A stretch of DNA of 11,320 bases from Pleurotus ostreatus/Saccharomyces cerevisiae fusant. Lineage: Eukaryota; Opisthokonta. The stretch is taken from positions 1 through 11,320 of the forward strand of contig JAMQCK010001163.1 of assembly GCA_024196135.1 (NCBI GenBank), in the 5' to 3' direction. The position numbers and the translations under genes are program-made. The notes beneath the pieces are model-generated. The model searched no databases. It was not told where the DNA came from and saw only the letters and a program-made list of their open reading frames with translations. The stretch's first letter is position 1; every line of letters starts with the position of its first letter. Shown here piece by piece: positions 1 to 8,274 of the stretch.

Positions 1-503
1 AAGAAAGACGAATACGCATTGAGCTTGAAGTGCGCTGCCCACTCGTCCTGGGGCTCGGCGAAGAGGGCCGAGCCGAAGGCCTCTGCGGAGTAGTTTTTGG
101 GATCGGCGTCGTCGCTCATCCAGGACGACCAGGGGCCGGACTGGCCGGCGTTGTTGACGAGGACGTCGAGGTAGCCGTCGGTGGAGGTGATGATATCTTT
201 GGCGGCGAGGATGCTGTATTTTTCGGTGACGTTGAGGAGGAGGCTGGTATAGAGTTAATGATCGAGTCTAGCATGGCGAAGGGAAGGCACGTACGGAATC
301 AGCTCCCCTTTCCCTTTGAACTCTTCTGCGCTTTTCTTCACAACGTCCTCTCTGCGCCCACCGATGTAGACCTTCGCACCGTTCGCGGCCAGCCCTTGCG
401 CAATCATGAGCCCGATGCCCGTGCCGCCGCCAGTGACGAGCGCAACGCGATCCGTCATGTCAAAGAGCGCGGAGGCGCGCAGGTCGGTTGGAGGGGCGGC
501 CAT
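1..503 (-). CDS. Short-chain dehydrogenase/reductase, 5' part (partial at left edge)
   Basis: This is the N-terminal half of a classical SDR oxidoreductase, an NAD(P)(H)-dependent enzyme with a Rossmann fold. I read two exons, 503-295 and 243-<1. They are joined over a 51-nt intron (294-244) with donor GTACGT and acceptor ACCAG, in phase 2. The start is the ATG at 503-501, which begins MAAPPTDLRASALFDM. The cofactor-binding TGGGTGIG motif is at residues 24-31 and the structural NNAG motif at 100-103. The catalytic Ser, Tyr-x3-Lys lie outside the window. A long hydrophilic stretch after NNAG (GQSGPWSSWMSDDADPKNYS and on) resembles fungal SDRs often annotated as RhlG-like 3-oxoacyl reductases, but the substrate cannot be told. 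Where most relatives have an Asp in a 'LDVT'-like motif, this one reads LNVT (Asn 74). Family assignment is firm. The function beyond oxidoreductase is open. Confidence 0.9.
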
Positions 504-619
504 ATTGTGACGATGTGTGGCCTTAGAAAGCTGGTCAAGGAGTGGCGAGGCTTTCAGGGTAGGAACGGGTAGTGCGGAGCGGGGGAAGAGGGAAGAGAAG
601 AGCAGGTCACGACGGCCTC

Positions 620-626
620 TATATAT
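620..626 (-). promoter_or_regulatory. TATA box of the SDR gene
   Basis: ATATATA on the minus strand lies about 117 bp upstream of the SDR start codon. A pyrimidine-rich stretch (CTCTTCCCTCTTCCCC) follows at about 600-575, which is the usual TATA, CT-block, start layout of filamentous fungal promoters. The transcription start itself is not visible. Confidence 0.45.
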
Positions 627-972
627 CATAGTTGTGGGGTGGCTTCTGTGTGGGAGAAGAACGTCTTACAATGGTGGCCTACTTCGAGAAGACAGGTACA
701 CAGAAGCGTGAGATACTGCGAGCGAACGCATGAGCAAGGTCGAAGGCTAGCAAGTACGACATACACATACCAATTAAAGCCCGGGCCATCGGGCTGGGCT
801 GTTGTAGACTTCACCCAAGCTGCTCCTGATGAGCCGTGGAGGCCCCCAAGAGTTTGAATACAAACGCGTTATGTCACTTGTGATGCTATACGCACCGACC
901 GGGATATCGATTGTGTCGAGATCGAACAGACCTTATCCCAGAAGTAAAGGCTGAGATGAAAACAATGAGATA

Positions 973-978
973 TTTATT
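973..978 (-). terminator. Polyadenylation signal AATAAA of the MYND gene
   Basis: AATAAA on the minus strand is about 90 bp downstream of the MYND-gene stop (1070-1068), a normal 3' UTR distance. Fungal poly(A) signals are loose, so this is a candidate. Confidence 0.45.
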
Positions 979-1067
979 GCGAGTAAAATGCACTCAATCC
1001 TGACCCTCGAGCATCAGCAATCGAAAACGGTCGACTACAAAAGGACACTCACAAGAAAATCAATGAA

Positions 1068-2005
1068 TCAGAACACCGCCTCGTAACACTGCATTCTATG
1101 CCCTCCCTTCCAATCCTGCATCTGACACTCCTTGCTACAATACTTGACCGCCTTACACTTCGCACACCGCAGCTCCGCATCCTCCTCCATGCACACATTG
1201 CACTCATACTGCCCCGGGATCTTCCCCTCCAGATACTCGCGCGTCGAGCGCAGGAGATATCCCGGCTGTATGGGAGTTCCTTCCTCGTCTGCGTGTGCCT
1301 CCCCTGCAGGCGGCTCCATCGCGTCTATGGCATTGAGCAGCTTGTGCAGCATCTCGACCTCCACCTTATGCACCAGCTCGAAGTTCTTGAACCGCTCGTT
1401 CGCCATGATCATCCCCAGCTTGCGCGCCAGCCGGTCGCGGCGCGCCTTATCAATGCTCGCGCGCTTGTCATCGCCCATCTCCGTATCGCACCACTGTAGC
1501 AATTTACGCAGGAGTGCAGCTAGAGGACCGGGCCCACTCGGTCGCAGCCACTCGATTCCGTCGTTGAAGGCTTGTGCGACGATGTTGGGCAAGCCGTTGG
1601 CGCGCTCGGAGAGGAGGAATTTGCGGAAGTAGGGGTTGCGCTCGGGGTCAGGGAGGAGGGAGAGGAGTTGAATGTAGGATGAAAAAGCTTTGCGCTGCGT
1701 CTCGCGAGAGGTGGTGCGGATGGCGTCTACGAGCGCGGGTAGATGTCGAGCGGTGAAGGCGAGGTAGAACCAGTCTCGCTTATCGGTCGGGAAGATGGTT
1801 AGTGCGTGTAGCTGATGACTCGTCAGTGAGGGATTTTATAATCGAGAAAAGGTCTCCTTACTTGCTCTTGCAAAGCCTTCATCTCGCCGGCAGTGAAGTC
1901 CGTTCCTTCCGGAAGGCGCCTGTTCAATCGTGCATTCCTCGCCATCTCATCTGCGAAATTCAGAGTATCCTTGTAGAGCCCTGAAATTGATATCGGCGTC
2001 GACAT
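1068..2005 (-). CDS. MYND-type zinc finger protein
   Basis: Two exons, 2005-1862 and 1811-1068, join over a 50-nt phase-0 intron (1861-1812: donor GTAAGG, branch CTGAC, acceptor CAG). They give 295 residues. The start ATG at 2005-2003 begins MSTPISISGLYKD. Residues 252-290 form a canonical MYND finger: C252-x2-C255-x8-C264-x2-C267-x5-C273-x3-C277-x8-H286-x3-C290, ending five residues before the stop. MYND fingers bind two zinc ions and usually mediate contacts with proline-rich partners. No SET domain or ankyrin repeat is seen, so this is not a SMYD methyltransferase. The N-terminal 250 residues look helical and mostly charged, with no family I recognise. Basidiomycetes carry many such MYND proteins of unknown role. 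Finger identification is firm. Function is unknown. Confidence 0.9.
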
Positions 2006-2467
2006 GGCGAGAAAATAGCAAGTAAACGTAAGTCGTGAGGCGAGATGGTGGTGGTGGTGAGATAAAGGAAAAGTCGAACACGTTCAGTGACGTCACGTTC
2101 CTTATCGTCACGCTGCCGGGTTATGCCGAGCTATTGTTCTTGTTTAGGAATGACGCCTTATGAATCTTGGATATGTGAATGTCGAAAGCCGAATGCTTGA
2201 GTCGCAGTCGAAGTCGGCGTCGAAGGCCGTGTCCGTGAGTGGTTATCGTCAGTAAGCTACCTACCTACATACCTGGTCCTATATACCCATCCTCTATTCA
2301 TCTACCTCTAACTAATCCAAGAATTGGGTCCCTCGAGAGTAACCTCTAGATTCGTCGGGTATTCTCTTCCTTCTACCCCATCCCATAGTCTATCATCCAC
2401 CTTGCTGCATTGCCTTCATAAGGCATATGCGTTGCTTAATATTCGCCAGGTGCCCGGGCATCTGATT
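2006..2467. other. Intergenic: MYND promoter and MFS 3' region
   Basis: These 462 bp hold the upstream region of the MYND gene and the 3' region of the transporter gene. Visible content includes a (GGT)n run near 2046-2058, the CRE-like site at 2088-2095, a GTCGAAG-rich patch at about 2200-2230, and a degenerate (CTAC)n tetranucleotide tract at about 2257-2275. There is no convincing gene and no clear AATAAA for the transporter. Confidence 0.5.
2088..2095. promoter_or_regulatory. Perfect CRE-like palindrome TGACGTCA upstream of the MYND gene
   Basis: TGACGTCA, the full ATF/CREB bZIP consensus, lies 83 bp upstream of the MYND start codon, where a promoter element would be expected. It is flanked by further half-site-like sequences (CACGTTC, and TCGTCACG at about 2106). 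Binding is inferred from the consensus only. Confidence 0.4.
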
Positions 2468-4810
2468 CTAGATCGACGCCTTCCCGCGCGGCTCGTACGG
2501 CAGCAGCAGCGCAATGCCACCACACGCGATGATGATTGCGCCCGACACGTAGACCGGCACGGCGGTTGTGATGTCCGCAAAGAGGGCGATGACGGGGGCC
2601 TGAGGAGGGGATCAGTGACGTTCAATTGACCGTCAAGAACGAGCAAACGCCCCATAGCGAGCGTATGGTGCAGCAGGAACACTCACCACCACCCCAAACA
2701 CCCTAGTCGTCGTCGACACGAGCGCGTTGCCCGTCCCCCTATCCTTCGCGGGGAAGATCTCCGGCGAGATCGCGTAAAGTACGCCGTACATGATCTGCAG
2801 AACGCGCGTCAACATCATTCTCCCATCATCTCTTCAACCACAAACAAACCCCAACCCCACTCACATTACTACTAAACGTATACCCACAATTCCACCCAAG
2901 GAGCTGCCCCGAGCTCCCCGCGGTGGTCGAGCCGAGCAAAAACGCGCCGGTGAGCCCTAACGATACGCACGGGGTCGTTGAATAAAGTCAAACCAAAAGC
3001 AGCAAATACGTCACGTGCAGGAGAATAAGGCGAGCGTGCCCTTGCGGCCGACGCGCGGCAGCTCGACGAGGTAGCCGGCGAGGAAGGCGGCGGGGATGCC
3101 GATGACGGCGAGGATGGCGTTCTGGGAGGGGCGTTAGTGAATGGTGGGGAAATGGGAGAAGGGGAGATAAGTACGCACGTTCCGGTAGGTCGTGTAGAGG
3201 GAGCCGTCTCCGTAGACGTTGCCGCGGTTCTGGAGGCTGAAGGACCGGTCAGCGATGGGTTGACGTCATGAAGAAGCGACCCATCGTACATGAAAGGCAA
3301 GAAGCTATTGTATAGCGTTGATGCAAGGCCGATCAGTCCTACGAAGAGTGAGTAGGAATTATGATGACGCGCACGAAATCGTCGGCGAGGAAGCCGCCGA
3401 TGAGATGAGAAGAGAACCTACCCCACAGCACGACCAACAACGACGTCGACAGCGCGATCTTCGGCGTCGCAAATAAGCCCCTCATATGTTCCATCCGGAA
3501 CACCGACGTCCTCGTCAACACCGGCTCATGCGCTTTCCTCTCCCCATCCACCAAACCACCCGCCCCACCCTTCTCCTCATCCCCCTTCGCCCGCACTCCC
3601 GCCAACTCCTCCACCGTCAGCGTCGCCTCCTTCCCATTGTACCGCGCGATATCATGTATCACTTTGACTGCCTCAGCATCCCGGCCCTTGCCCACCAAGT
3701 ACCTTGGACTCTCGAACATGCGGAACGCGAAGAAGCGGACGGCCCAGAGGACGAGCGTCGTGCCGCCGAGGGTGAAGAGGAGGTAGCGCCAGCCCATGTT
3801 GCTTGCGCGGGTGCAGGTGATGGTAGAAGAAGAGCAGGAGAAGTTGGCGATGAGGGGCCAGGCGATCATGGAGGCGAAGAGCTGGCCGAGCGACCAGAAG
3901 ACGGTCATAACGGTGAGGAGGTATTGGTGCGTGCCGGGGACGAGGTCTATGGAAGAGTCAGCAGGTGAGGGGAGGGGAAGGAAGGATGTAACGTACCCAG
4001 GAAGAGCGCGGAGTCGACGGGCATATTGCCGCCCACGCCTACGCCGACCACTGCGAGGAGGGAAGCCAGGGTAATGAAGCGGTCAGACCCGCCGGCGGCA
4101 AGACCGAAAGCTCCGGTTATGAGCAGAGTGAGGTTGAAAGCCCATCTGTATAGACATTGGCACGAGAGGGAAGAGCGGCTGTAGATAAGATACACACCTC
4201 CGGCCTATGATCGGAGTCAGCTCGCGTTCGTCTCGGGCAAAGAAGTGGAGGGGAGCGTACCAAATACGTCGCACCCGAAGCCCCAGAAGGCCGCGCCTAC
4301 CAACAGCCCAATGTTCGCAGCCAACGTTAAGTACGAGGGGGTGAAGCCAAACTCGGCCACGACGGGTGTGAGGATAAGGCCGGTAAGCAGCTGATATCCG
4401 GTACGAAGTTAGCGATCGCGGGGAAGCACTTCATTGCGCAGACTGACCGGCCATACACTGTCTCTGCGCAGATCGTTAGTATTTATACTGCATATATGCG
4501 CGCATATACTCACGCGAACCACCCGAATCCAGCTGTGATGAACAGGAGGTACTGGGGGACCGTTCAGTCATCCGTCTCCCCCTTCACAGCGGACGAGGCT
4601 ACGCACCTGATACTTCCCCATCCCTATCTCCTGTATCGCCTGGTTGAGAATCTGAGCTTTCCTTTGGTAAACGGCATCGATTGCGCCGTCCTCGTACAGG
4701 CCCTGGAGTGCCACGACATGGGTCCTCCTCGCCACGTCTCCGCCGATGGGTCGGTCGTCGACGACTGCGGCTTTCTCGTCGTTGTACGTCTCTTGTACGC
4801 CTGTTGACAT
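2468..4810 (-). CDS. Major facilitator superfamily transporter, SVOP-like
   Basis: A multi-pass membrane carrier of 536 residues. Exons are 4810-4607, 4551-4514, 4463-4448, 4390-4261, 4204-4198, 4145-3997, 3946-3422, 3338-3290, 3236-3179, 3121-3019, 2956-2865, 2794-2687 and 2599-2468. The spliced length is 1611 nt and stays open. After a hydrophilic N-terminus with QAIQEIGMGKYQ, transmembrane segments start at Y69. MFS motif A is present as G123-x3-D127-x2-G130-R131-R132. A charged cytoplasmic loop rich in Glu, Lys and Gly separates the halves. The second half has NSFLPF, LVELPRVGRKG, LLGWNCGYTF and ISPEIFPAKDRGTGN, characteristic of fungal SVOP/SV2-related general substrate transporters. Substrate is unknown. 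Two exons are tiny (16 and 7 nt), and intron 10 needs a GC donor to keep frame. If that donor is wrong, the gene carries a frameshift there. Confidence 0.88.
2957..3018 (-). other. Probable GC-AG intron (intron 10) of the MFS gene
   Basis: The frame upstream (GRKGTLALFS) and downstream (LTGAFLLGST) can be joined only if the exon ends at 3019, giving a 62-nt intron that starts GCACGT and ends TTAG. The nearest GT donor (GTGACG at 3014) shifts the frame and soon meets a stop. There is only one usable AG. A one-base sequence error or a real frameshift are the alternatives. Confidence 0.55.
4198..4204 (-). other. 7-nt micro-exon (exon 5) of the MFS gene
   Basis: The heptamer GCCGGAG is flanked by a 56-nt intron (4260-4205: GTACGC, branch CTGAC, ATAG) and a 52-nt intron (4197-4146: GTGTGT ... 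TACAG). It turns the preceding G and following A into codons GGC-CGG-AGA, i.e. the Gly-Arg-Arg end of MFS motif A. Joining exon 4 directly to exon 6 breaks the frame and loses the motif. Confidence 0.8.
4448..4463 (-). other. 16-nt micro-exon (exon 3) of the MFS gene
   Basis: AGACAGTGTATGGCCG lies between a 50-nt intron (4513-4464, branch ACTAAC, acceptor GCAG) and a 57-nt intron (4447-4391, donor GTCAGT, acceptor TCAG). It supplies the A-D-S-V-W-P of the first transmembrane segment, which is conserved in this transporter family, and keeps the frame. Confidence 0.8.
4493..4508. repeat. 16-bp perfect palindrome in MFS intron 2
   Basis: TATATGCGCGCATATA is fully self-complementary. It lies inside the 50-nt intron 2 and overlaps the last base of its GTGAGT donor, so the pre-mRNA could fold a hairpin next to the 5' splice site. 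Confidence 0.6.
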
Positions 4811-4927
4811 CGTCGAAGATGAGGGGAGAACGGGAGGATGACGAAGGCGCGAGCGAAAGCTGAGCAAGAGCGTCGGCGTCCGGCGATTCCCCGAAGGGAA
4901 CATGCCGGCGGATCTTCCCACGCCTGA

Positions 4928-4933
4928 CACGTG
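4928..4933. promoter_or_regulatory. E-box CACGTG upstream of the MFS gene
   Basis: The palindrome CACGTG is 118 bp upstream of the transporter start codon. It is the core recognised by fungal bHLH factors of the Pho4/Cbf1 type. An AGGGG/CCCCT stress-element-like pentamer lies closer to the start, at about 4822-4826. Both are consensus matches only. Confidence 0.3.
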
Positions 4934-6236
4934 GGCTGAATGCTTTCCTTTTCGGTGTCAATGCTGCTCTGCTCTCGCGGCCATCTCTCTTTTCTGCTAC
5001 CAATGGTGGCAGCGCAGGATAATGGCAGAGATCTGTGACCATTTCACTACTGTTACACGCTGCAGTTTGCTATGTTGCTGTTCTATCCAGCTCTCAATCA
5101 CGAAGAATGCAATGGCTGGCTCAGAGCGGCCTCGCCTCTTTGTCAACCTCTCCTCGAGTTCTCATGCAGAAGATTATCTGATCGATACCCAGATCATCCA
5201 ATCGCTGGCACTGCCTTGTACTAGCCTGGTGAGTAAAGAAGCTTGAACCGACCCTTCTGAGGGCTGCAAAGTACGGCACAGGTACTATATCGAAGTTGGC
5301 TGTCGCGGACCTCAGTGGTGCTCGAATACGCACAGCTTTTAATATTCGATGAGATATTCCATCTGAATAGTCGCGCGCGGGCGGTACAACGCTCTTCGTA
5401 TGGCTTCTGGAGTGCAGAATCAGGGAGGCTTCTCGTATCGCCTCCTATGTAACTCATGGATGCCCTTGAGAAGGAACCCCAACCCACCGGCTGCTAGACA
5501 GATGATCATGCGATAAGCCATCTCACTTCAGCCCCCACCCCAACACAACTCTGGGTCGTCCGTCTCTGATTTTGACCCTTCGAAGACGACGCGACATCCC
5601 GAATCACTCCCCCTAGCGCTCACCCTTTTGCCACCGCAGACGCTTCGGTGGGTAGCCAGTATTATGATTTTATTCTCTGTTTCTGACGCTCAATAGCGCA
5701 GACCAATGCAAACACGCTCTGAAAATCTTCGTCTCTTGCCCTCGATGAGGATGATACCACGAAAAAGGGGAACGATGTTATCAGTCCCTCTTCTAAGACG
5801 ATTCAGTGTATGGCTCCATCGTACCCGGGTACGTCGTGGTCATTGAATATACGACATATCGAGGCCAGTATGTCTTCAAGAATCTGCTAAGAATAAGGAC
5901 TATTGGGCCTCGGCACAGCTGCATTAGAGAGAAGGTCCCTCGAAAACTCAGGAAGTGCCAGGCGCATAGAATTGGACCCAGTCTGCTGCAGTTCCGAGCA
6001 CGCAGACGGCGTTCAAATACTCACGCACCGTGCGAACGAGGGCGCCTTCGAGGTGGCAGAGATGTGCGGCACGCCTTCGTCTCTGGCTATTTAGCTTCAC
6101 ACGTACCGTCCTCTACCTCCCAACACCCTCAGCTCGTCTCCTCACCCTTCCCCATATCCTAGTCTCTCGACCAGGACGCGGCATACCGCCTTTTCCGAGA
6201 TTCTGTGTCTTTACCACTTCCACTCATCTCACGCCG

Positions 6237-6281
6237 GTAAGTGGCGACCGATACATACGTCCGATCTCTTATCGTTTGCAG
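6237..6281 (+). other. Possible 5' UTR intron of the BAH/PHD-like gene
   Basis: A full-consensus donor GTAAGT at 6237 and an acceptor TTTGCAG ending at 6281 bound 45 nt, ending 12 nt before the start codon. The surrounding sequence does not need to be coding. The branch site is not clear, so the intron is tentative. Confidence 0.4.
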
Positions 6282-6293
6282 CCCTTCGACACA

Positions 6294-8274
6294 ATGAGGA
6301 GGTCGACGCGCAGCTCGTCCTCGCCGCATAACGTGCCTCCATTTTATAGGCGGGCACGCGAAAACAAGGCGTCCAACCGCCTTCCCGAGGCGGAATCAAG
6401 TTCCCGGAATTTGCGCCGTAGCACGGAGAGGTGTGTGCACCCGCATACCTCACGGGGAACATTGCTGACGGGCTCACTACAGCTGGAGAAGTAGAGAGCA
6501 GGCCTCAGGAACGCCGAGAGTAGAGCCAGAAAGCGATGTGGAAATAAAGGCCGAGGACGACGAAGACGTGGACCAACTCATGTCCACCGACGACCATCGG
6601 GACGATGACGGGCGCGAACGCAGCGCAACAAATGGGGGGACTCCTGTGCTGCATTTTCAATTGCAGAGAGCAAGCCTGGCTCCGTCAGAGTAGGTTCCCT
6701 CTGTTGAAATATTACTAGAATTTGGCTGAGAGTCCACATAGGTCTCGATGGAGCGGCTCGGCTGCACTCGATGGAGTGGAGATCGCTCAGGACGAGCCCC
6801 ATGGAGGTGCTTTTACGCGGTCCCCGGGCCCTGCGCTTGTCATAGGTCCCGCGATCAAAGCGATGTGTGAGTGGCTTGCTTGTCTGCTCGCACCCTGATT
6901 CTGATGCCGATGAGTAGATGCTTGCCGCCAGCAATCGTGTGAGCTTGATGTCGGTGACACGTGAGTGGACTTGCTTTCGTTCATTAAAGCCAGACTCATG
7001 TCCTTCGGCCGTGCGCAGTTGTGCGGTAAAGCGGGCTTTAAACCGCCCGCCTCGGTTTATGTGGTTTAGGAACGACCAGGACAATGATGATTCAGACTCC
7101 GATGTGCCCGAGGGCACACAAGAGGAGAGTGCTGGCGACGGCGACAGATTTATGAAGGAAGACGACGAGGATTACATGTATGCCCGGGTTTTTCGGCCGT
7201 TGTTTCGCGAGGGGGATACACAGGACAAAAGTCCCAACAGCATCCCGAATGCCGCAGGCGCCCTCGTGCACCTATACATGCGATGTCCATCCGACATTTC
7301 CAACCCATGCATTGAACAGTGAGTTTCTACTCATATGTTACTGCAATTATTCATTCTCATTGATACTCCTCCCTTAATTTTGACAGAGTGGTCCGTTACC
7401 CACAACTCATAAAGTTTTCCTACGCGGAACCCATCGAGATCGGTGACATTATAGGTCAGCAGAAATGTTACGGTTTTCTTCAACTCTGACTACCCACTAT
7501 TGTAGGACCCATTCCCCGCATTGTCGACCAGTCCGTCAATGGACCGGAGATGCTGCCCATTGAGTCGAACGACTTATGGTCCAGCTTGACCTCCGACGCC
7601 ACGACGGACATCGTAATCCCTTTTTCCAGGTTAGTAAAGCCCAGTTTTCTGATGTACCCCGATAGCAGTTAGCCCTCATATGCCTCGAGGACGGGTGCAA
7701 GTTTCGTCGACTATGGGAGCCCGCCAAGAATGGCCAGATCCGCTATTGCCGCAAGTGCAAGATCTGGCTGCACGTCGCTTGCGTCTCCTCGCAGCCAGTG
7801 ACCGTGGGCGACATCAGACGCAGAGACCTCGTTCGCTTCGACCAGGGACACATGTCGTACGTGCTGGACCCAGGCGCACGTAAGAGGGAGGAGCCCGAAA
7901 TCAAGAAGCTCGTCTTGGGCATCCCTGGAAACGCGGACTTCGACATAGACATGAACGACACTCTGAATCGATTCCCAATCCCGCGGTCACTGCGGTATGA
8001 GGAGGTCGCCTGCCTACCTATCCGCCGCCGCACTCGCCCTGGGTTCGCACCGGAGACGAACGAGCTGTTCTACCAGCACGCGATCGACATGGTGAATGCC
8101 GGGGAGGGGAGGAAAATAGTACGCGGTGCGGACGTCGCCGCCTGGTTGGAGGAAAAGGCGCCAGGGTTGGGCACTCGTGCTCTAAAATTCATCCTGCGCA
8201 AAGACTTGCGCAAGCTTCGCAAGGACACCATACGGCGCTTCCTTTGTACTTCCTGCAACGCGCAGATTATCTAA
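6294..8274 (+). CDS. Probable BAH-domain protein with PHD-like zinc finger
   Basis: Eight exons: 6294-6430, 6483-6689, 6742-6866, 6918-6960, 7019-7318, 7387-7454, 7506-7612 and 7669-8274. They give 530 residues, and all introns are GT-AG, 51-68 nt. The N-terminal 150 residues are Ser/Arg-rich then acidic, and probably disordered. From about Y157 a BAH-like order of elements follows: CELDVGDTCAVK, an acidic insert, EDYMYARVFRPLF, ALVHLYMRCPSDI, then a segment ending EIGDIIGPIPRIV. Next is a zinc-finger core, C334-x4-C339-x16-C356-x2-C359-x4-H364-x2-C367, with W362 before the His as in PHD fingers. A basic region leads to FLCTSC (C522, C525) just before the end. BAH plus PHD would suggest a chromatin-binding nuclear protein. 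The BAH call rests on eye matching only. The exon 7 end is uncertain: donor 7634 would add seven residues. Confidence 0.7.

Larger units (their letters stand above)
504..1067. other. Intergenic: SDR promoter and MYND-gene 3' region
   Basis: These 564 bp separate two minus-strand genes. The left part is the SDR upstream region with the TATA box at 620-626. A CCAAT pentamer is present on the plus strand at 770-774. A short inverted repeat, AGCCCG/CGGGCT with a 6-nt loop, is at 778-795. The right part is the 3' region of the MYND gene with an AATAAA signal at 973-978. Open frames here (for example 639-857) are short and have no recognisable motif. Confidence 0.5.
4811..6293. other. Divergent intergenic region between the MFS and BAH/PHD-like genes
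   Basis: These 1483 bp separate two divergent start codons and must hold both promoters. The MFS side has CT-rich sequence, CACGTG at 4928-4933 and a CCAAT at 5000-5004. The other side has C-rich tracts at about 5530-5560 and 5607-5614, a 12-bp palindrome GTACCCGGGTAC at 5821-5832, a TATTTA at about 6088, and a long pyrimidine-rich block at about 6105-6165. Open frames here (4902-5246, 5806-6162, and 5487-5221 minus) have no recognisable motif and odd composition. I see no tRNA or transposon ends. Confidence 0.5.

Noticed and set aside
30..572. 180-residue plus-strand open frame
   Set aside because: Antisense to the SDR exons and intron. The minus strand has TGGGTGIG and NNAG with a clean intron.
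3014..3019. GTGACG as the donor of MFS intron 10
   Set aside because: It puts the downstream exon out of frame and reaches a stop within about 30 codons, while the conserved LTGAF...LLGWNCGYTF frame requires the GC donor.
3486..3968. 160-residue plus-strand open frame
   Set aside because: Antisense to the large MFS exon 7. It is a composition artefact.
4902..5246. 114-residue plus-strand open frame in the divergent intergenic region
   Set aside because: Cys- and Ser-rich with no motif, no typical codon bias and no supporting splice sites. It lies in the promoter region of the transporter.
5821..5832. 12-bp palindrome GTACCCGGGTAC
   Set aside because: Isolated, outside any recognisable promoter spacing, and of a length expected occasionally by chance in GC-rich DNA.
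6005..6030. Possible tRNA B-box (GTTCAAATAC)
   Set aside because: No matching A-box at the right distance and no cloverleaf arms on either side.
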